In this document: piece by piece, positions 1-7,956 of the stretch
Layout of the letters: every line of letters starts with the position of its first letter
How positions within the stretch are numbered: position 1 is the stretch's first letter
Source: Actinomycetes bacterium
GTDB taxonomy: Bacteria > Actinomycetota > Thermoleophilia > BMS3ABIN01
DNA: 64,000 bases
Assembly: GCA_021787475.1 (NCBI GenBank)
Contig: JAJYLW010000001.1
Location: 1 to 64,000 of the forward strand
Direction of reading: 5' to 3'
Notes under the pieces: generated by a model
What the model was told of the DNA's origin: nothing
Seen by the model: the letters and a program-made list of their open reading frames with translations, nothing else
The model's database searches: none
Translations under genes and position numbers: made by a program

Positions 1-827
1 AGTATTTTTGGTATTACAATGCCTTCCGGGCACGGCTGGCAGTATTCGCAGCGGCGGCAGAATGTGCTGCCCAGCTGGCTGGCGTTTTCTAACAGTTCAT
101 CTTCCTCGGCCACTGACAGGGGCTTGAACTGCCTGGCAACCTCCAGATTGGCTTCAACTTCAGCCACGTTTTTCATCCCCACCAGCACCGCGTCAGTTGT
201 GGTATTGAGGCAAAAACGGATGCCCAGCGCCGGGTCATCAAGTGTGCCGCCGCAAACAGGCTTCATTGCAATGATGCCAACGTCAAGCTGCCGCGCCAGC
301 GGCAGCAGCTCTTCCTCCGATTCGCGGTCAACAACGTTAACAGGCGCCATCACCGTATCAAACTGGCCGGTTCTTATCGCCTCCACCAGCACGGACGGCC
401 GGTGGCCGGTTACGCCTATAAAGCGCACTTTCCCAGCCTGCTGCGCTTTCTTTAGCGCCTCCAGGGCGCCGCCCGGGGCGAGCACCTTATTCAGCTGCTC
501 CCTGGACTGGATGGCATGAACTTGATAAATGTCAATGTAATCCGTCCGGAACCGGGACAGGCTCTGATCTATCGCCTTGCTCATTTCTCTGGCGCCGCGC
601 GCGGGAGACTTTGTCGCCATCACAAACTGGTCCCGGCCTTGCTCAAGCGCCCGGCTCAGCTTAGCCTCGCTGTCTCCATAACCCTCAGCGGTATCGGCAA
701 AATTGATGCCGCCCGCCAGGCAGGCGGCGATAACTTCACGCGCCTGCAGGAGCGGGATTTTCATTAAAGGGATCCCGCCCAAGCCGATCGGGGAGACTTC
801 CAGATTTGTTCGTCCAAGCCGCGCCAT
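1..827 (-). CDS. Aldo/keto reductase with C-terminal cysteine cluster (partial)
   Basis: I read this frame from the sequence; it is missing from the ORF track because its stop lies beyond the left edge. Translation from the ATG at 827 gives an aldo/keto reductase, an NAD(P)H-dependent carbonyl reductase fold. The family's catalytic tetrad is visible as D45, Y50, K73 and H104 (FADTAEGYGD, MATKSP, YQVHA). Near the cut end there is a CRRCEYCQPCP motif, typical of the COG1453-type subgroup that carries a ferredoxin-like Fe-S tail. The substrate cannot be told. It is followed upstream on the same strand, after about 108 bp, by a flippase gene, and is probably not part of the glycan pathway. The family call is secure; whether an Fe-S cluster is bound is inferred from the cysteine spacing. 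Confidence 0.88.
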   Translation of the reverse strand, partial: MARLGRTNLEVSPIGLGGIPLMKIPLLQAREVIAACLAGGINFADTAEGYGDSEAKLSRALEQGRDQFVMATKSPARGAREMSKAIDQSLSRFRTDYIDIYQVHAIQSREQLNKVLAPGGALEALKKAQQAGKVRFIGVTGHRPSVLVEAIRTGQFDTVMAPVNVVDRESEEELLPLARQLDVGIIAMKPVCGGTLDDPALGIRFCLNTTTDAVLVGMKNVAEVEANLEVARQFKPLSVAEEDELLENASQLGSTFCRRCEYCQPCPEGIVIPKI

Positions 828-935
828 GGGTTAAAAGAGAGATTGCCACCCTCCTGGTTAGCGTACCATAAAAAAGGAGCATCGGCCCGTGACGCCGGAG
901 CCTTGACAGGCGGGAATACGGCGGCCGCGGTTTTG

Positions 936-2369
936 TCAGTCAACCGCTTCTTCCGGTCGGCTTTCCCTGCCAATCAGCATGCTGCCGGCCGCTACCCCAA
1001 TGTAGATCACAAGACCCGCCGCCAACGACAGCCACAAGCCCAGCGGCGACGCCAGCAAGGCGGCGCCCGCCATCAGCAGGCCGCCGCCAACCGGCAGCAG
1101 GAACGCCCCCTTCAGACCATGGCCGGCCGCCAGGATAAACCGCCGCAGCAGCCAGTGCACCTGGACCAGCCATGCGGTGGTGGCGATAACCATGGCTGCG
1201 GCCGCGCCCTTGACGCCAAAGAAATGGATGAGGATAAAATCCATCACAACAATTACAAGCGCCGTAACAACCGTAGTCACGGTCGCCCGCCTCTCCCGGT
1301 CTGTGACAACGAGGGCGTTGAAGCCCACGGTGACCATCACCAGCGGTGGAATCGACCAGATCAATATTTGCAGAGCGATGACTGAATTGCCGTAAGCAGT
1401 TGGCATCAGAAGGCGGAATAAAGGCCCGGCCGTCATGGTGACGACAAAAGCCACCGGCACCCCGGCGATGCCCACCAGCCGGTACCAGAACCAGTTGATC
1501 CGCTCTGCGGCTTCCGGCTCCTCGGCAAATCGGCGCGTTAACCCGGGAAGCAGCGTCCGGGACAGTACGATCGGCGCCCAGACGAAAAAGGAGAAAAAAG
1601 AATAAGCCGCGTTATAAATGCCAACATCGGTGTCACCGCGCAGCGCCTCCATTATCAGCGTGTCGGCGCGGAAGTAAACCATGGTGGCGATGGCGCCCAC
1701 GGCAAAGGGAACCGTGCCTCGCGCGAAGGCGACCATCTGCGCCCGGGAACTCCTGAAGGAAAATGACGTCAGCCGCAGGGTAGCGAAGGCCATCCGCAGG
1801 ACGCTCTCGACGACCATCCCCAGCAGGAACGCCGCCGTTACGGCGACCACCGAGTAACCCAGTCTGAGCGCCGCGAAACCGGCAGCCAGGTAGACCAACC
1901 GGCCCGCAACCGCAAAAAACGCCGATGCGCCAAACCGCTTGAATGCCGTAAAGATCGTGTCGGTTGTAAATATGAACGAGGAGACAAAAGCCGCCGCCAG
2001 GCCCAGCAGGAGCACATCCCTCCTGACCGGCTCCGGCCTTAAGGCCACCAGAATCACTAACGCCACAGCCGTCAATATCACCGAAGCAACCAGTTGCAGC
2101 GCCAGGATAATTCCTGCTGTCCGGGACCGGTTTTCCGCCTCCCGCACCAGCGTGCGGGCACCGTAGCGCGAGAGGCCGAAGTCCCCCAATGCAGACAGCA
2201 TGTCAATTGTGGCCAGCGTAAAGGCAAAGACGCCAAACAGCGACGCCCCCAGAGTGGCAGATGCATAAAGCAGGAAGGGTAGCGAAGCCAGGCGCGCGAA
2301 CAGGCGCGCCAGAAGCAAGTAGCCGGAGTGGCGCAAAATCTCAAAATGTTCGGAAGTTCTCTTTTTCAT
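936..2369 (-). CDS. Polysaccharide flippase, MOP/Wzx-like
   Basis: A 477-residue, very hydrophobic protein with about 12-14 predicted membrane segments and the usual oligosaccharide-flippase layout. It opens with a short basic stretch (MKKRTSEHFEILRHSG) followed by the first helix, and carries small-residue-rich helices such as LLASPLGLWLSLAAGL near the end. Proteins of this family move lipid-linked oligosaccharides across the cytoplasmic membrane. The ATG start overlaps the stop of the upstream gene by four bases (ATGA), so the two are translationally coupled. It is one of three flippases in this window, suggesting more than one glycan product. Substrate unknown. Confidence 0.87.
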   Translation of the reverse strand: MKKRTSEHFEILRHSGYLLLARLFARLASLPFLLYASATLGASLFGVFAFTLATIDMLSALGDFGLSRYGARTLVREAENRSRTAGIILALQLVASVILTAVALVILVALRPEPVRRDVLLLGLAAAFVSSFIFTTDTIFTAFKRFGASAFFAVAGRLVYLAAGFAALRLGYSVVAVTAAFLLGMVVESVLRMAFATLRLTSFSFRSSRAQMVAFARGTVPFAVGAIATMVYFRADTLIMEALRGDTDVGIYNAAYSFFSFFVWAPIVLSRTLLPGLTRRFAEEPEAAERINWFWYRLVGIAGVPVAFVVTMTAGPLFRLLMPTAYGNSVIALQILIWSIPPLVMVTVGFNALVVTDRERRATVTTVVTALVIVVMDFILIHFFGVKGAAAAMVIATTAWLVQVHWLLRRFILAAGHGLKGAFLLPVGGGLLMAGAALLASPLGLWLSLAAGLVIYIGVAAGSMLIGRESRPEEAVD

Positions 2370-3886
2370 CGAAGATTATCTTCGGCTTCGCCTGTCCGGG
2401 TGACCGGACTAACTCCTGCAGGCGGCGCCGACAGTAATATAAGATTGTTTCGACCGCTTTCATATCTAAAAACGTAAGCGCCATCAAGCAGGCTTTTGTC
2501 GCATTTGTCGCCCTCGACGCAGACGCGAATGTCGTTGCGCTGATACTCGATTCTAAGCGCGGGCTCCAGGGTCAAGTTCTGGAAGAGCAGGTAGCCCGAC
2601 ATCACCGGAATGCCCCGGTAATAGAAAACGGCGCCCGGCTTTGGCTGAGGCACGAGGCGCTGCGTCTGCGCCAGGATATAGCCGCTGACAGCAGCCGCCC
2701 GCTCCCAGGGCTGATTGTTCCTGTGAATGGCCCAGACGTCGAAAATTGCCAGGCAACTTAAAACTGTCACGGCAATGTATAGCAGCCTCTTTAACGAGAA
2801 TATGTCAAACAGCATGATTATTATCATTGCTATAAAAGCAAAATATGGTATGAAGAAATAGCGGCTGGTGGCCAGGCTCTGGGGGACGCCGGTGATGAAG
2901 ACAAATGGAAAAACCGGCGCCAGCGAGATGAGAAAAAACAGGCCGAAAAAAATGATGGCGCGGCGCGAAGACTGCCGCCGCGGTTTGAGCAGAGCGCGCA
3001 GCAGGCCGGCGCCAAGCAGGCCCGCCACCAGGAAAAAAGCAAGCGCCCAGGCAGCGCGGTCCGGTCCGGTTTCAAGCCAGCTTAAGGGAAACAGGAAGGC
3101 GAATGCGGAGTGATAAGAGGCGCGCAGGGACGGCCTGCCAACTACGGATGTGGCGCCTCCTATCCCCCCGAGCACGGCAAACCTTAATGACAGGTAAACA
3201 AAAAACACGCCCAGCAGCGGCAGCCAGCGGCGGGGGGCGGCCCGGAAACCGGGCCGCCCCCCCTTTCCTGCTTTCTGCCCGACGCCATGATAGATGATTT
3301 CCATTATCGGGATCATCACCACCAGGATCATTGCCGGCTCTTTTATCATCATGGCCGCAAGAGCCAGCAGCAGCGCCAAGAGATAGGCCCGCGGGCTCCC
3401 GTCCCTGAGAAAAATATAATAAAACCCCAGCGACATTAGCATGAAGCTCAGGGCAGCCAGGTCAAAACGCACTGCTGACCAGGTTACAGACTCAACGTCA
3501 ATTGGGGCAAGCGCAAACAGGAGCGCGGCGAAAAAAGCAGTCAGGCGCCGCTGGCCAAGCAGTTGCAGCAGCCAGAAAAGCAGGCAGGCGTCAAGGGCAA
3601 GCAGTCCGAGGCTGAAAATGTGCGAGGGCAGGGCATCGATGCCAAATAAGCGCCATTGCAACCAGTAGAAGAGTTCGCCCAGCGGCCGGAAATAAATTAT
3701 CTGGGCGTAGGCCAGACGCCACAATTGCAGGATGCCGATATTCTTGACTTGGCCCAGCAGCCAGTAGTCGTCACGGATAAGCGGGTCCCGGATGATGGGC
3801 GCATAAGCAAGGAAAACGGCGGTAAAAAGAAAAAAGAAAACTGGAATGTAATCTTTTTTCGCGGATACGGGCCCGGGGAGGTTCAT
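2366..3886 (-). CDS. Multi-pass membrane protein, GT-C glycosyltransferase-like
   Basis: A 506-residue integral membrane protein. After the first membrane helix comes an RDDYW motif (about residue 38) and then RPLGELFYWLQWRLFG, an arrangement seen in GT-C type transferases and TMTC-like proteins that use polyprenyl-phosphate sugars at the outer face of the membrane. About ten further helices follow, and a soluble tail of about 110 residues lies at the C-terminus. It starts at ATG 3886 and overlaps the flippase downstream by four bases, forming a two-gene unit. The acidic pair in the first extracellular loop is consistent with a catalytic role, but I cannot assign donor or acceptor; 'membrane protein of unknown function' is the safe alternative. 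Confidence 0.7.
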   Translation of the reverse strand: MNLPGPVSAKKDYIPVFFFLFTAVFLAYAPIIRDPLIRDDYWLLGQVKNIGILQLWRLAYAQIIYFRPLGELFYWLQWRLFGIDALPSHIFSLGLLALDACLLFWLLQLLGQRRLTAFFAALLFALAPIDVESVTWSAVRFDLAALSFMLMSLGFYYIFLRDGSPRAYLLALLLALAAMMIKEPAMILVVMIPIMEIIYHGVGQKAGKGGRPGFRAAPRRWLPLLGVFFVYLSLRFAVLGGIGGATSVVGRPSLRASYHSAFAFLFPLSWLETGPDRAAWALAFFLVAGLLGAGLLRALLKPRRQSSRRAIIFFGLFFLISLAPVFPFVFITGVPQSLATSRYFFIPYFAFIAMIIIMLFDIFSLKRLLYIAVTVLSCLAIFDVWAIHRNNQPWERAAAVSGYILAQTQRLVPQPKPGAVFYYRGIPVMSGYLLFQNLTLEPALRIEYQRNDIRVCVEGDKCDKSLLDGAYVFRYESGRNNLILLSAPPAGVSPVTRTGEAEDNLR

Positions 3887-3966
3887 TTTTACGGCCTGTC
3901 ATTTTTGCCGGGGGAGCAATCCATAATTGGGCTTATCTTAGCTCTTCCCTTCCCGGCTGCCAATCA

Positions 3967-4032
3967 GAGCCTATCCCGGCAGGCGTATCCTGTTGCGGCC
4001 CGCCGCGATTACCTACCGGGGCAAGCTCTTGG
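3967..4032. repeat. Palindromic dispersed element, copy 1
   Basis: A short imperfect palindrome. It begins GAGCCTATCCCGGCAGGC, passes a GCGGCCCGCCGC centre, and ends ACCTACCGGGGCAAGCTC. The same outer arm (CCTATCCCGG) recurs at 29727 and 32341, and a related version at 28833. It lies in the intergenic space between divergent genes, with no coding potential I can defend. Confidence 0.6.
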
Positions 4033-4143
4033 CATTTCTGGCGGCCTTATATTTGGCGGAGCGGCGCCTGGCAGATCGTTGGCGTCCTGCGCATGATCAT
4101 GCCTTGTCGGGGGTAAGAGATCAGGAGAACCGGAGGTGGAAAA

Positions 4144-4344
4144 ATGGATTACCGTGACCTTGAGCTTGAGTTAAGGAGAGAAGCCTCGGCGGTAGTGGAA
4201 AAAGGCGGTGGCTGGAGCGCCGCCGAGGTTGCGTCGAAGCTGGAGGAAATCGCGTTTAAGCTGAGCCAGATCCGGCGCCGGCAAGAGACCGGCATCAACG
4301 CCTCGATGGGAAAGCGGTCGGGGAGAAAGCCGGAAACGCTCTAG
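4144..4344 (+). CDS. Small helical hypothetical protein
   Basis: A 66-residue protein with no family I recognise. It is preceded by a good Shine-Dalgarno sequence (GGAGG, seven bases before the ATG), which is the main reason to believe it. The sequence is charged and predicted mostly alpha-helical (ELELRREASAVVEKGGG, then SAAEVASKLEEIAFKLSQIRRR), with no signal peptide or membrane segment, ending in a basic tail. It stands alone between divergent minus-strand transcription units and is followed within 12 bp by a GC-rich hairpin. Function unknown; a small regulatory or protein-binding role is possible but not shown. Confidence 0.6.
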   Translation: MDYRDLELELRREASAVVEKGGGWSAAEVASKLEEIAFKLSQIRRRQETGINASMGKRSGRKPETL

Positions 4345-4355
4345 CTTAAAAAACA

Positions 4356-4395
4356 GGCTCCGGACAACCTTCGGCTATTAGGCTGTCCCGGAGCC
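4356..4395. terminator. Hairpin after the small protein gene
   Basis: GGCTCCGGACA pairs with TGTCCCGGAGCC (one bulged base). On the plus strand no T-run follows. On the minus strand the hairpin is followed by TGTTTTTTAAG, so it looks better as a terminator for minus-strand transcription, although the nearest minus-strand gene ends about 350 bases away. It could act in both directions. Confidence 0.45.
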
Positions 4396-4636
4396 GCCGC
4401 TCTTATGACAAGAAAAACTTGAGAGAACTAAACTAATTTTACATAAGAAAGTTAAAAAAACATGATGCGAATTGAGCATTTCTCTGGTGGCAAATAATCA
4501 AATGTCACTTTTTTTCAGCTGGCTTATCGATTCTCCCCGAAATTTAAATGTTGATATGACAACGTTTATATTATTTTGATTCGGAACTTATTAGTTTGCC
4601 TGAACAGCGTTGTGTGCGGAGATTAAACCTCCCAAA

Positions 4637-4713
4637 GGCAGGCTGAAAGCCTGCCATCTACCAAAGCCTGGCATCTACAGAACGGCGGTAGGCACAGGCC
4701 TCCAGGCCTGTGC
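4637..4713. repeat. Two short palindromic repeats
   Basis: GGCAGGCTGAAAGCCTGCC and, 37 bases on, GCACAGGCCTCCAGGCCTGTGC. Related units recur at 39301-39320 and 45411-45511. Apart from these repeats and the hairpin at 4356, I see nothing coding in the 400-base gap between 4344 and 4751; the ORF starting at 4610 in the track is antisense to the radical SAM gene. Confidence 0.6.
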
Positions 4714-4750
4714 AGATAAAAACCTGCCGTCTGCCTATGCGTCTAAACTG

Positions 4751-6235
4751 TTACCCCGGGTTAGCAGCGCTGCGCATGCCCTTAAGCAACCACCAGTCCA
4801 GGGGAAGTCCCCAGAACTGTCGCCGGCAACGGGCGGAGCTGATTACACTCGCCGCCGCAACGTAGGCATGACGCATAAGGCTGCGGGAGGCGCGGCGGCG
4901 CACCCATTCGGAGGGATAACCGTAAACCAGGTAGAACTCGCGCTGGCGCTGGCGGTTCTGGAAGCTCTTGCTCATCCAGGGCAGGCTGCCCGCAACCGTG
5001 CTAAAGGAAGCCCACTCTTCCAGCGACTGCGGCTGTTTCAGGCCCAGGCGGGCCGCCTTGTCATAAAGAGCGTTCCCGGGAGTGGGCGCGTAAAAATGAA
5101 GCTGCGAGTTGTATTCGCCGACGATCTTTGATACCTCTTCCATCACTCGCCAGGTCTCCTCGATCTCAGCCTCGGCCTCCCCCGGGAAGCCGACGATGAA
5201 GCTGTAGGTAATCTTGATGTCGTGCCTGGAAGCTACGCGAGCAGCAGTGAGAATGTCCTCCGGACTAATATCTTTATGCATTGCCTCAAGCTGTGACTCG
5301 GAGCCACTCTCGGCGCCGACCAGGAATGCCCACAGCCCGCTTTCCTTGAGGATGTCAAAGGTGTCACCGGAGAACTTGCCCAACTGCGGCGCCCTGGCAT
5401 TGGCCGCCCAGCCCAGCTTAAGCCCCCGCTCGACCATGCCGACGGAGATCTCGCGCGCCCGCTGCTCCTTGACAAAATAGGTTGAATCGAAATACATGAT
5501 GCCGTTGACGTCGAGAGAGCTTTTGAGAAACTCCAGATCCGCCAGCACCCGGTCTGGCTTGTATGCCCGCCAGGCGCGCCCGTAGACCAGGGGCTCGGCG
5601 CAGAACTGGCAGCGCGCCGGGCAGCCCTGGCTGGAGACATAATTGATGGCGCGGCTGCCGACGTGCATATTGTTCAGGTACTGCCGGGGATTTCTCAGTT
5701 TTTCGTATGGCAGCCGGGGAAATTCGTTAATGTCCGCCACCGGCCGGTCCGGATTCGAAACCGTCTCGCCGCCACGGGTAAAGGTGACGCCGTCAATATC
5801 AGCAAAGTCCTCGCCCTGACTGACCTTGCCGGCCAGCTCCAGCATCGTCAACTCGCCCTGGCCGCGCACCACGGCGTCGACGAACCGGTTCTGGCTGGTC
5901 TGCTCCGGTAGGATGGAAGGATGGTAGCCGCCCCAGACAACGGGCAGTTTGAGCCCGGCGGCGCGCACCGCCCGCGCCGCTTCCAGGCCAAAATGAATCT
6001 GCGGCCCGGTCATGCAGCTGATGCCCAGCAGCGCCGCGCCGCGGCATTCTTCCAACAGCAGCTTTAGCGGCTGCAGCTCGACGTTGGCGTCGATTAACGC
6101 TACGTCATATCCCTCGGCAAACAGCGGCGCCGATGCCGCCAGGATCGGCAGCGGCGCCCAGGTCCAGGGGTGATATTGCACGCCAAAATGATTGCGGGGA
6201 TAAAAAAGAACTATTTTTTTGGAAGCGCTTATCAC
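4751..6235 (-). CDS. B12-binding domain radical SAM protein (1 of 4)
   Basis: A 494-residue protein with an N-terminal cobalamin-binding Rossmann-like domain (about residues 5-150; LIDANVELQP, GGYHPS) and a radical SAM core beginning at SQGCPARCQFC, whose cysteines C205, C209 and C212 form the CX3CX2C site for the 4Fe-4S cluster. The family uses S-adenosylmethionine and often methylcobalamin to methylate or otherwise modify unactivated carbons. It starts with GTG (AAGG four bases upstream) 44 bp after the GT39 gene, as the last member of the cupin-to-radical-SAM operon. A glycan- or lipid-modifying role is inferred from context only. Confidence 0.9.
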   Translation of the reverse strand: MISASKKIVLFYPRNHFGVQYHPWTWAPLPILAASAPLFAEGYDVALIDANVELQPLKLLLEECRGAALLGISCMTGPQIHFGLEAARAVRAAGLKLPVVWGGYHPSILPEQTSQNRFVDAVVRGQGELTMLELAGKVSQGEDFADIDGVTFTRGGETVSNPDRPVADINEFPRLPYEKLRNPRQYLNNMHVGSRAINYVSSQGCPARCQFCAEPLVYGRAWRAYKPDRVLADLEFLKSSLDVNGIMYFDSTYFVKEQRAREISVGMVERGLKLGWAANARAPQLGKFSGDTFDILKESGLWAFLVGAESGSESQLEAMHKDISPEDILTAARVASRHDIKITYSFIVGFPGEAEAEIEETWRVMEEVSKIVGEYNSQLHFYAPTPGNALYDKAARLGLKQPQSLEEWASFSTVAGSLPWMSKSFQNRQRQREFYLVYGYPSEWVRRRASRSLMRHAYVAAASVISSARCRRQFWGLPLDWWLLKGMRSAANPG

Positions 6236-6279
6236 TACCTTAGTTTAGCCCAGATTCGCGCCTAGCGCGCCGGCCGGGC

Positions 6280-7944
6280 TCAAGCTGGCTGCAGCTGGAA
6301 AATCAGCGTCTCCTGGCTGGTGCCCGGCCGCACCCGGTCCACCAGTTTCCACTCCGGATGCTGAGATGGTGACTGCAACAGCCGGGCCAGCGTCGGCCGC
6401 CAATCGGCCAGTTCCTCTTTGCTGATCACAAGATAATCAATGTGTTGATACCTTGCGTAAGCAGTAGTTTTATCATAACTATCATAAGGGAGCAGGTATG
6501 CAGTGCCTCCAGAGTAGTATGCGGCGCTGTATTCCCGGCTCAGGATCCGCTTGCCCCCGCCTGTTGTTTGCTTGATATATTCACCGGCGTCCTTATAACC
6601 AACAGGATAACTTTGCTTAACCACCGTCACGGCCGAAAAAAGCAATAAGGGAAGCAAGACTATCACTCCGATTATCCAAGGCGCCCACCTCTGCAGGAAC
6701 GGCTGCGAGCGCTGGCCAAAATTAAGCGCGATCGTCTTCCTGCCCCATTCCTCTATCCTTTTCCATCCTTCCGCCACCCAGATCATTATCAGCGGCACAA
6801 ACGGCATGAAGAAGCGGTCGTGGGCGTACATGGCCAAAATTAACAAGGCCGGAGCCATCATTAACAGAAGATACCCCACCCCGGCCGCCCTGCGGCGCGT
6901 CCAGGCACCGGCAAACAGGCCGAGGCCCAGCAGTGGCAATAACCACAAAGGAATAATATTACCAAGCACCTGAGAGTAAAATTTGTACGTCTGCCGGGCG
7001 AATATCTTGGCGCTCAGCACAGGATAGCGGAAAAAAATTGTCAGAGGATCACCTTGGTTCTGAAGATCATATAACCTGATATGTCCATTACTTGAAATCT
7101 GCAGCTGATCTTTTTCCCAATCGAGCGTATTGAACCTTAGATTGTGGGTGGCCGCGTAGAAATTTCCCTGGGAAATTTTGCCGCTGTAGGTCCACTTGCC
7201 CAGTTGTGAGTGAAGGAAGATGATGTACGGAGCGGCAATCGTCAAAAATAACAGCACAAACAAAAGAAGAGATTTGCCAAGCTGCGACCAGGAGTGGCGG
7301 ACTAGGCCAACCATGATAGCCAGTCCCGCAAACACCACAACGTAATAAACCGCTTCAGGATCGGAAAGATAGGCAAACCCAAGCGAGACGCCTGTTAAAG
7401 TGCCATTTAACAAACCGCCACCACGGATCATGCGGAGCCCCAAAACTAGCGCCATCCCCAGAAAAAAAATGTACAGGCTTTCACTATAGATCCGGGACGA
7501 ATAATCAACAAATAGCGGCGTTACCGCCATCAGCGCCGCCGCCAACAGCCCCACCCGCTGACCGCTCAGCTCCCTGCCCAGCAGGTATGTCGGGATCAGA
7601 ATCAGGCTGCCGAACACTGTCACAATTATGTAGGCAGCCAGGATATAATTGCGCGCCAGCACGGCGAGGCCGGCAATAAAAAAAGAAGGCAGTGGCGAAA
7701 AATGGGTTGACGTTGAACCACTAATATCCAGCAATCCATGGCCACCGGCCAAATTCTCGGCCATGCGCACATAAGCAGTTTCATCCAGCTGGATCATGGG
7801 GCGAGTCAGCGCTGCCACCGCGCGGATCGCCAAGGCGCCCAGCACCAGTAAAAACAGGATTCTGCCCGGCGTCAAAAACGATATTTTTTTCTTGGTGCTC
7901 GTGTTTTCCGCTTTAGTCCAGTGTTGGCGCAGCGCCTTAGTCAT
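6280..7944 (-). CDS. GT39-family (ArnT/PMT-like) membrane glycosyltransferase
   Basis: A 554-residue membrane protein. After a first helix it carries LDETAYVRMAENL at about residues 53-65, the acidic loop motif of the dolichyl-phosphate-mannose/ArnT class (PMT_2), followed by about ten membrane helices and a soluble C-terminal domain of about 120 residues. Such enzymes transfer a sugar from a polyprenyl-phosphate carrier to lipid or protein on the outer face of the membrane. The gene follows the DUF2079 gene by 12 bp and shares an operon with a DPM1-like GT2 that could make the lipid-linked donor. The acceptor is unknown. Confidence 0.85.
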   Translation of the reverse strand: MTKALRQHWTKAENTSTKKKISFLTPGRILFLLVLGALAIRAVAALTRPMIQLDETAYVRMAENLAGGHGLLDISGSTSTHFSPLPSFFIAGLAVLARNYILAAYIIVTVFGSLILIPTYLLGRELSGQRVGLLAAALMAVTPLFVDYSSRIYSESLYIFFLGMALVLGLRMIRGGGLLNGTLTGVSLGFAYLSDPEAVYYVVVFAGLAIMVGLVRHSWSQLGKSLLLFVLLFLTIAAPYIIFLHSQLGKWTYSGKISQGNFYAATHNLRFNTLDWEKDQLQISSNGHIRLYDLQNQGDPLTIFFRYPVLSAKIFARQTYKFYSQVLGNIIPLWLLPLLGLGLFAGAWTRRRAAGVGYLLLMMAPALLILAMYAHDRFFMPFVPLIMIWVAEGWKRIEEWGRKTIALNFGQRSQPFLQRWAPWIIGVIVLLPLLLFSAVTVVKQSYPVGYKDAGEYIKQTTGGGKRILSREYSAAYYSGGTAYLLPYDSYDKTTAYARYQHIDYLVISKEELADWRPTLARLLQSPSQHPEWKLVDRVRPGTSQETLIFQLQPA

Positions 7945-7956
7945 TAAATTGTAACG

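Noticed and set aside
4610-5131. 173-residue plus-strand ORF
   Set aside because: Antisense to the 3' end of the B12-radical SAM gene and to repeats; no family motif.
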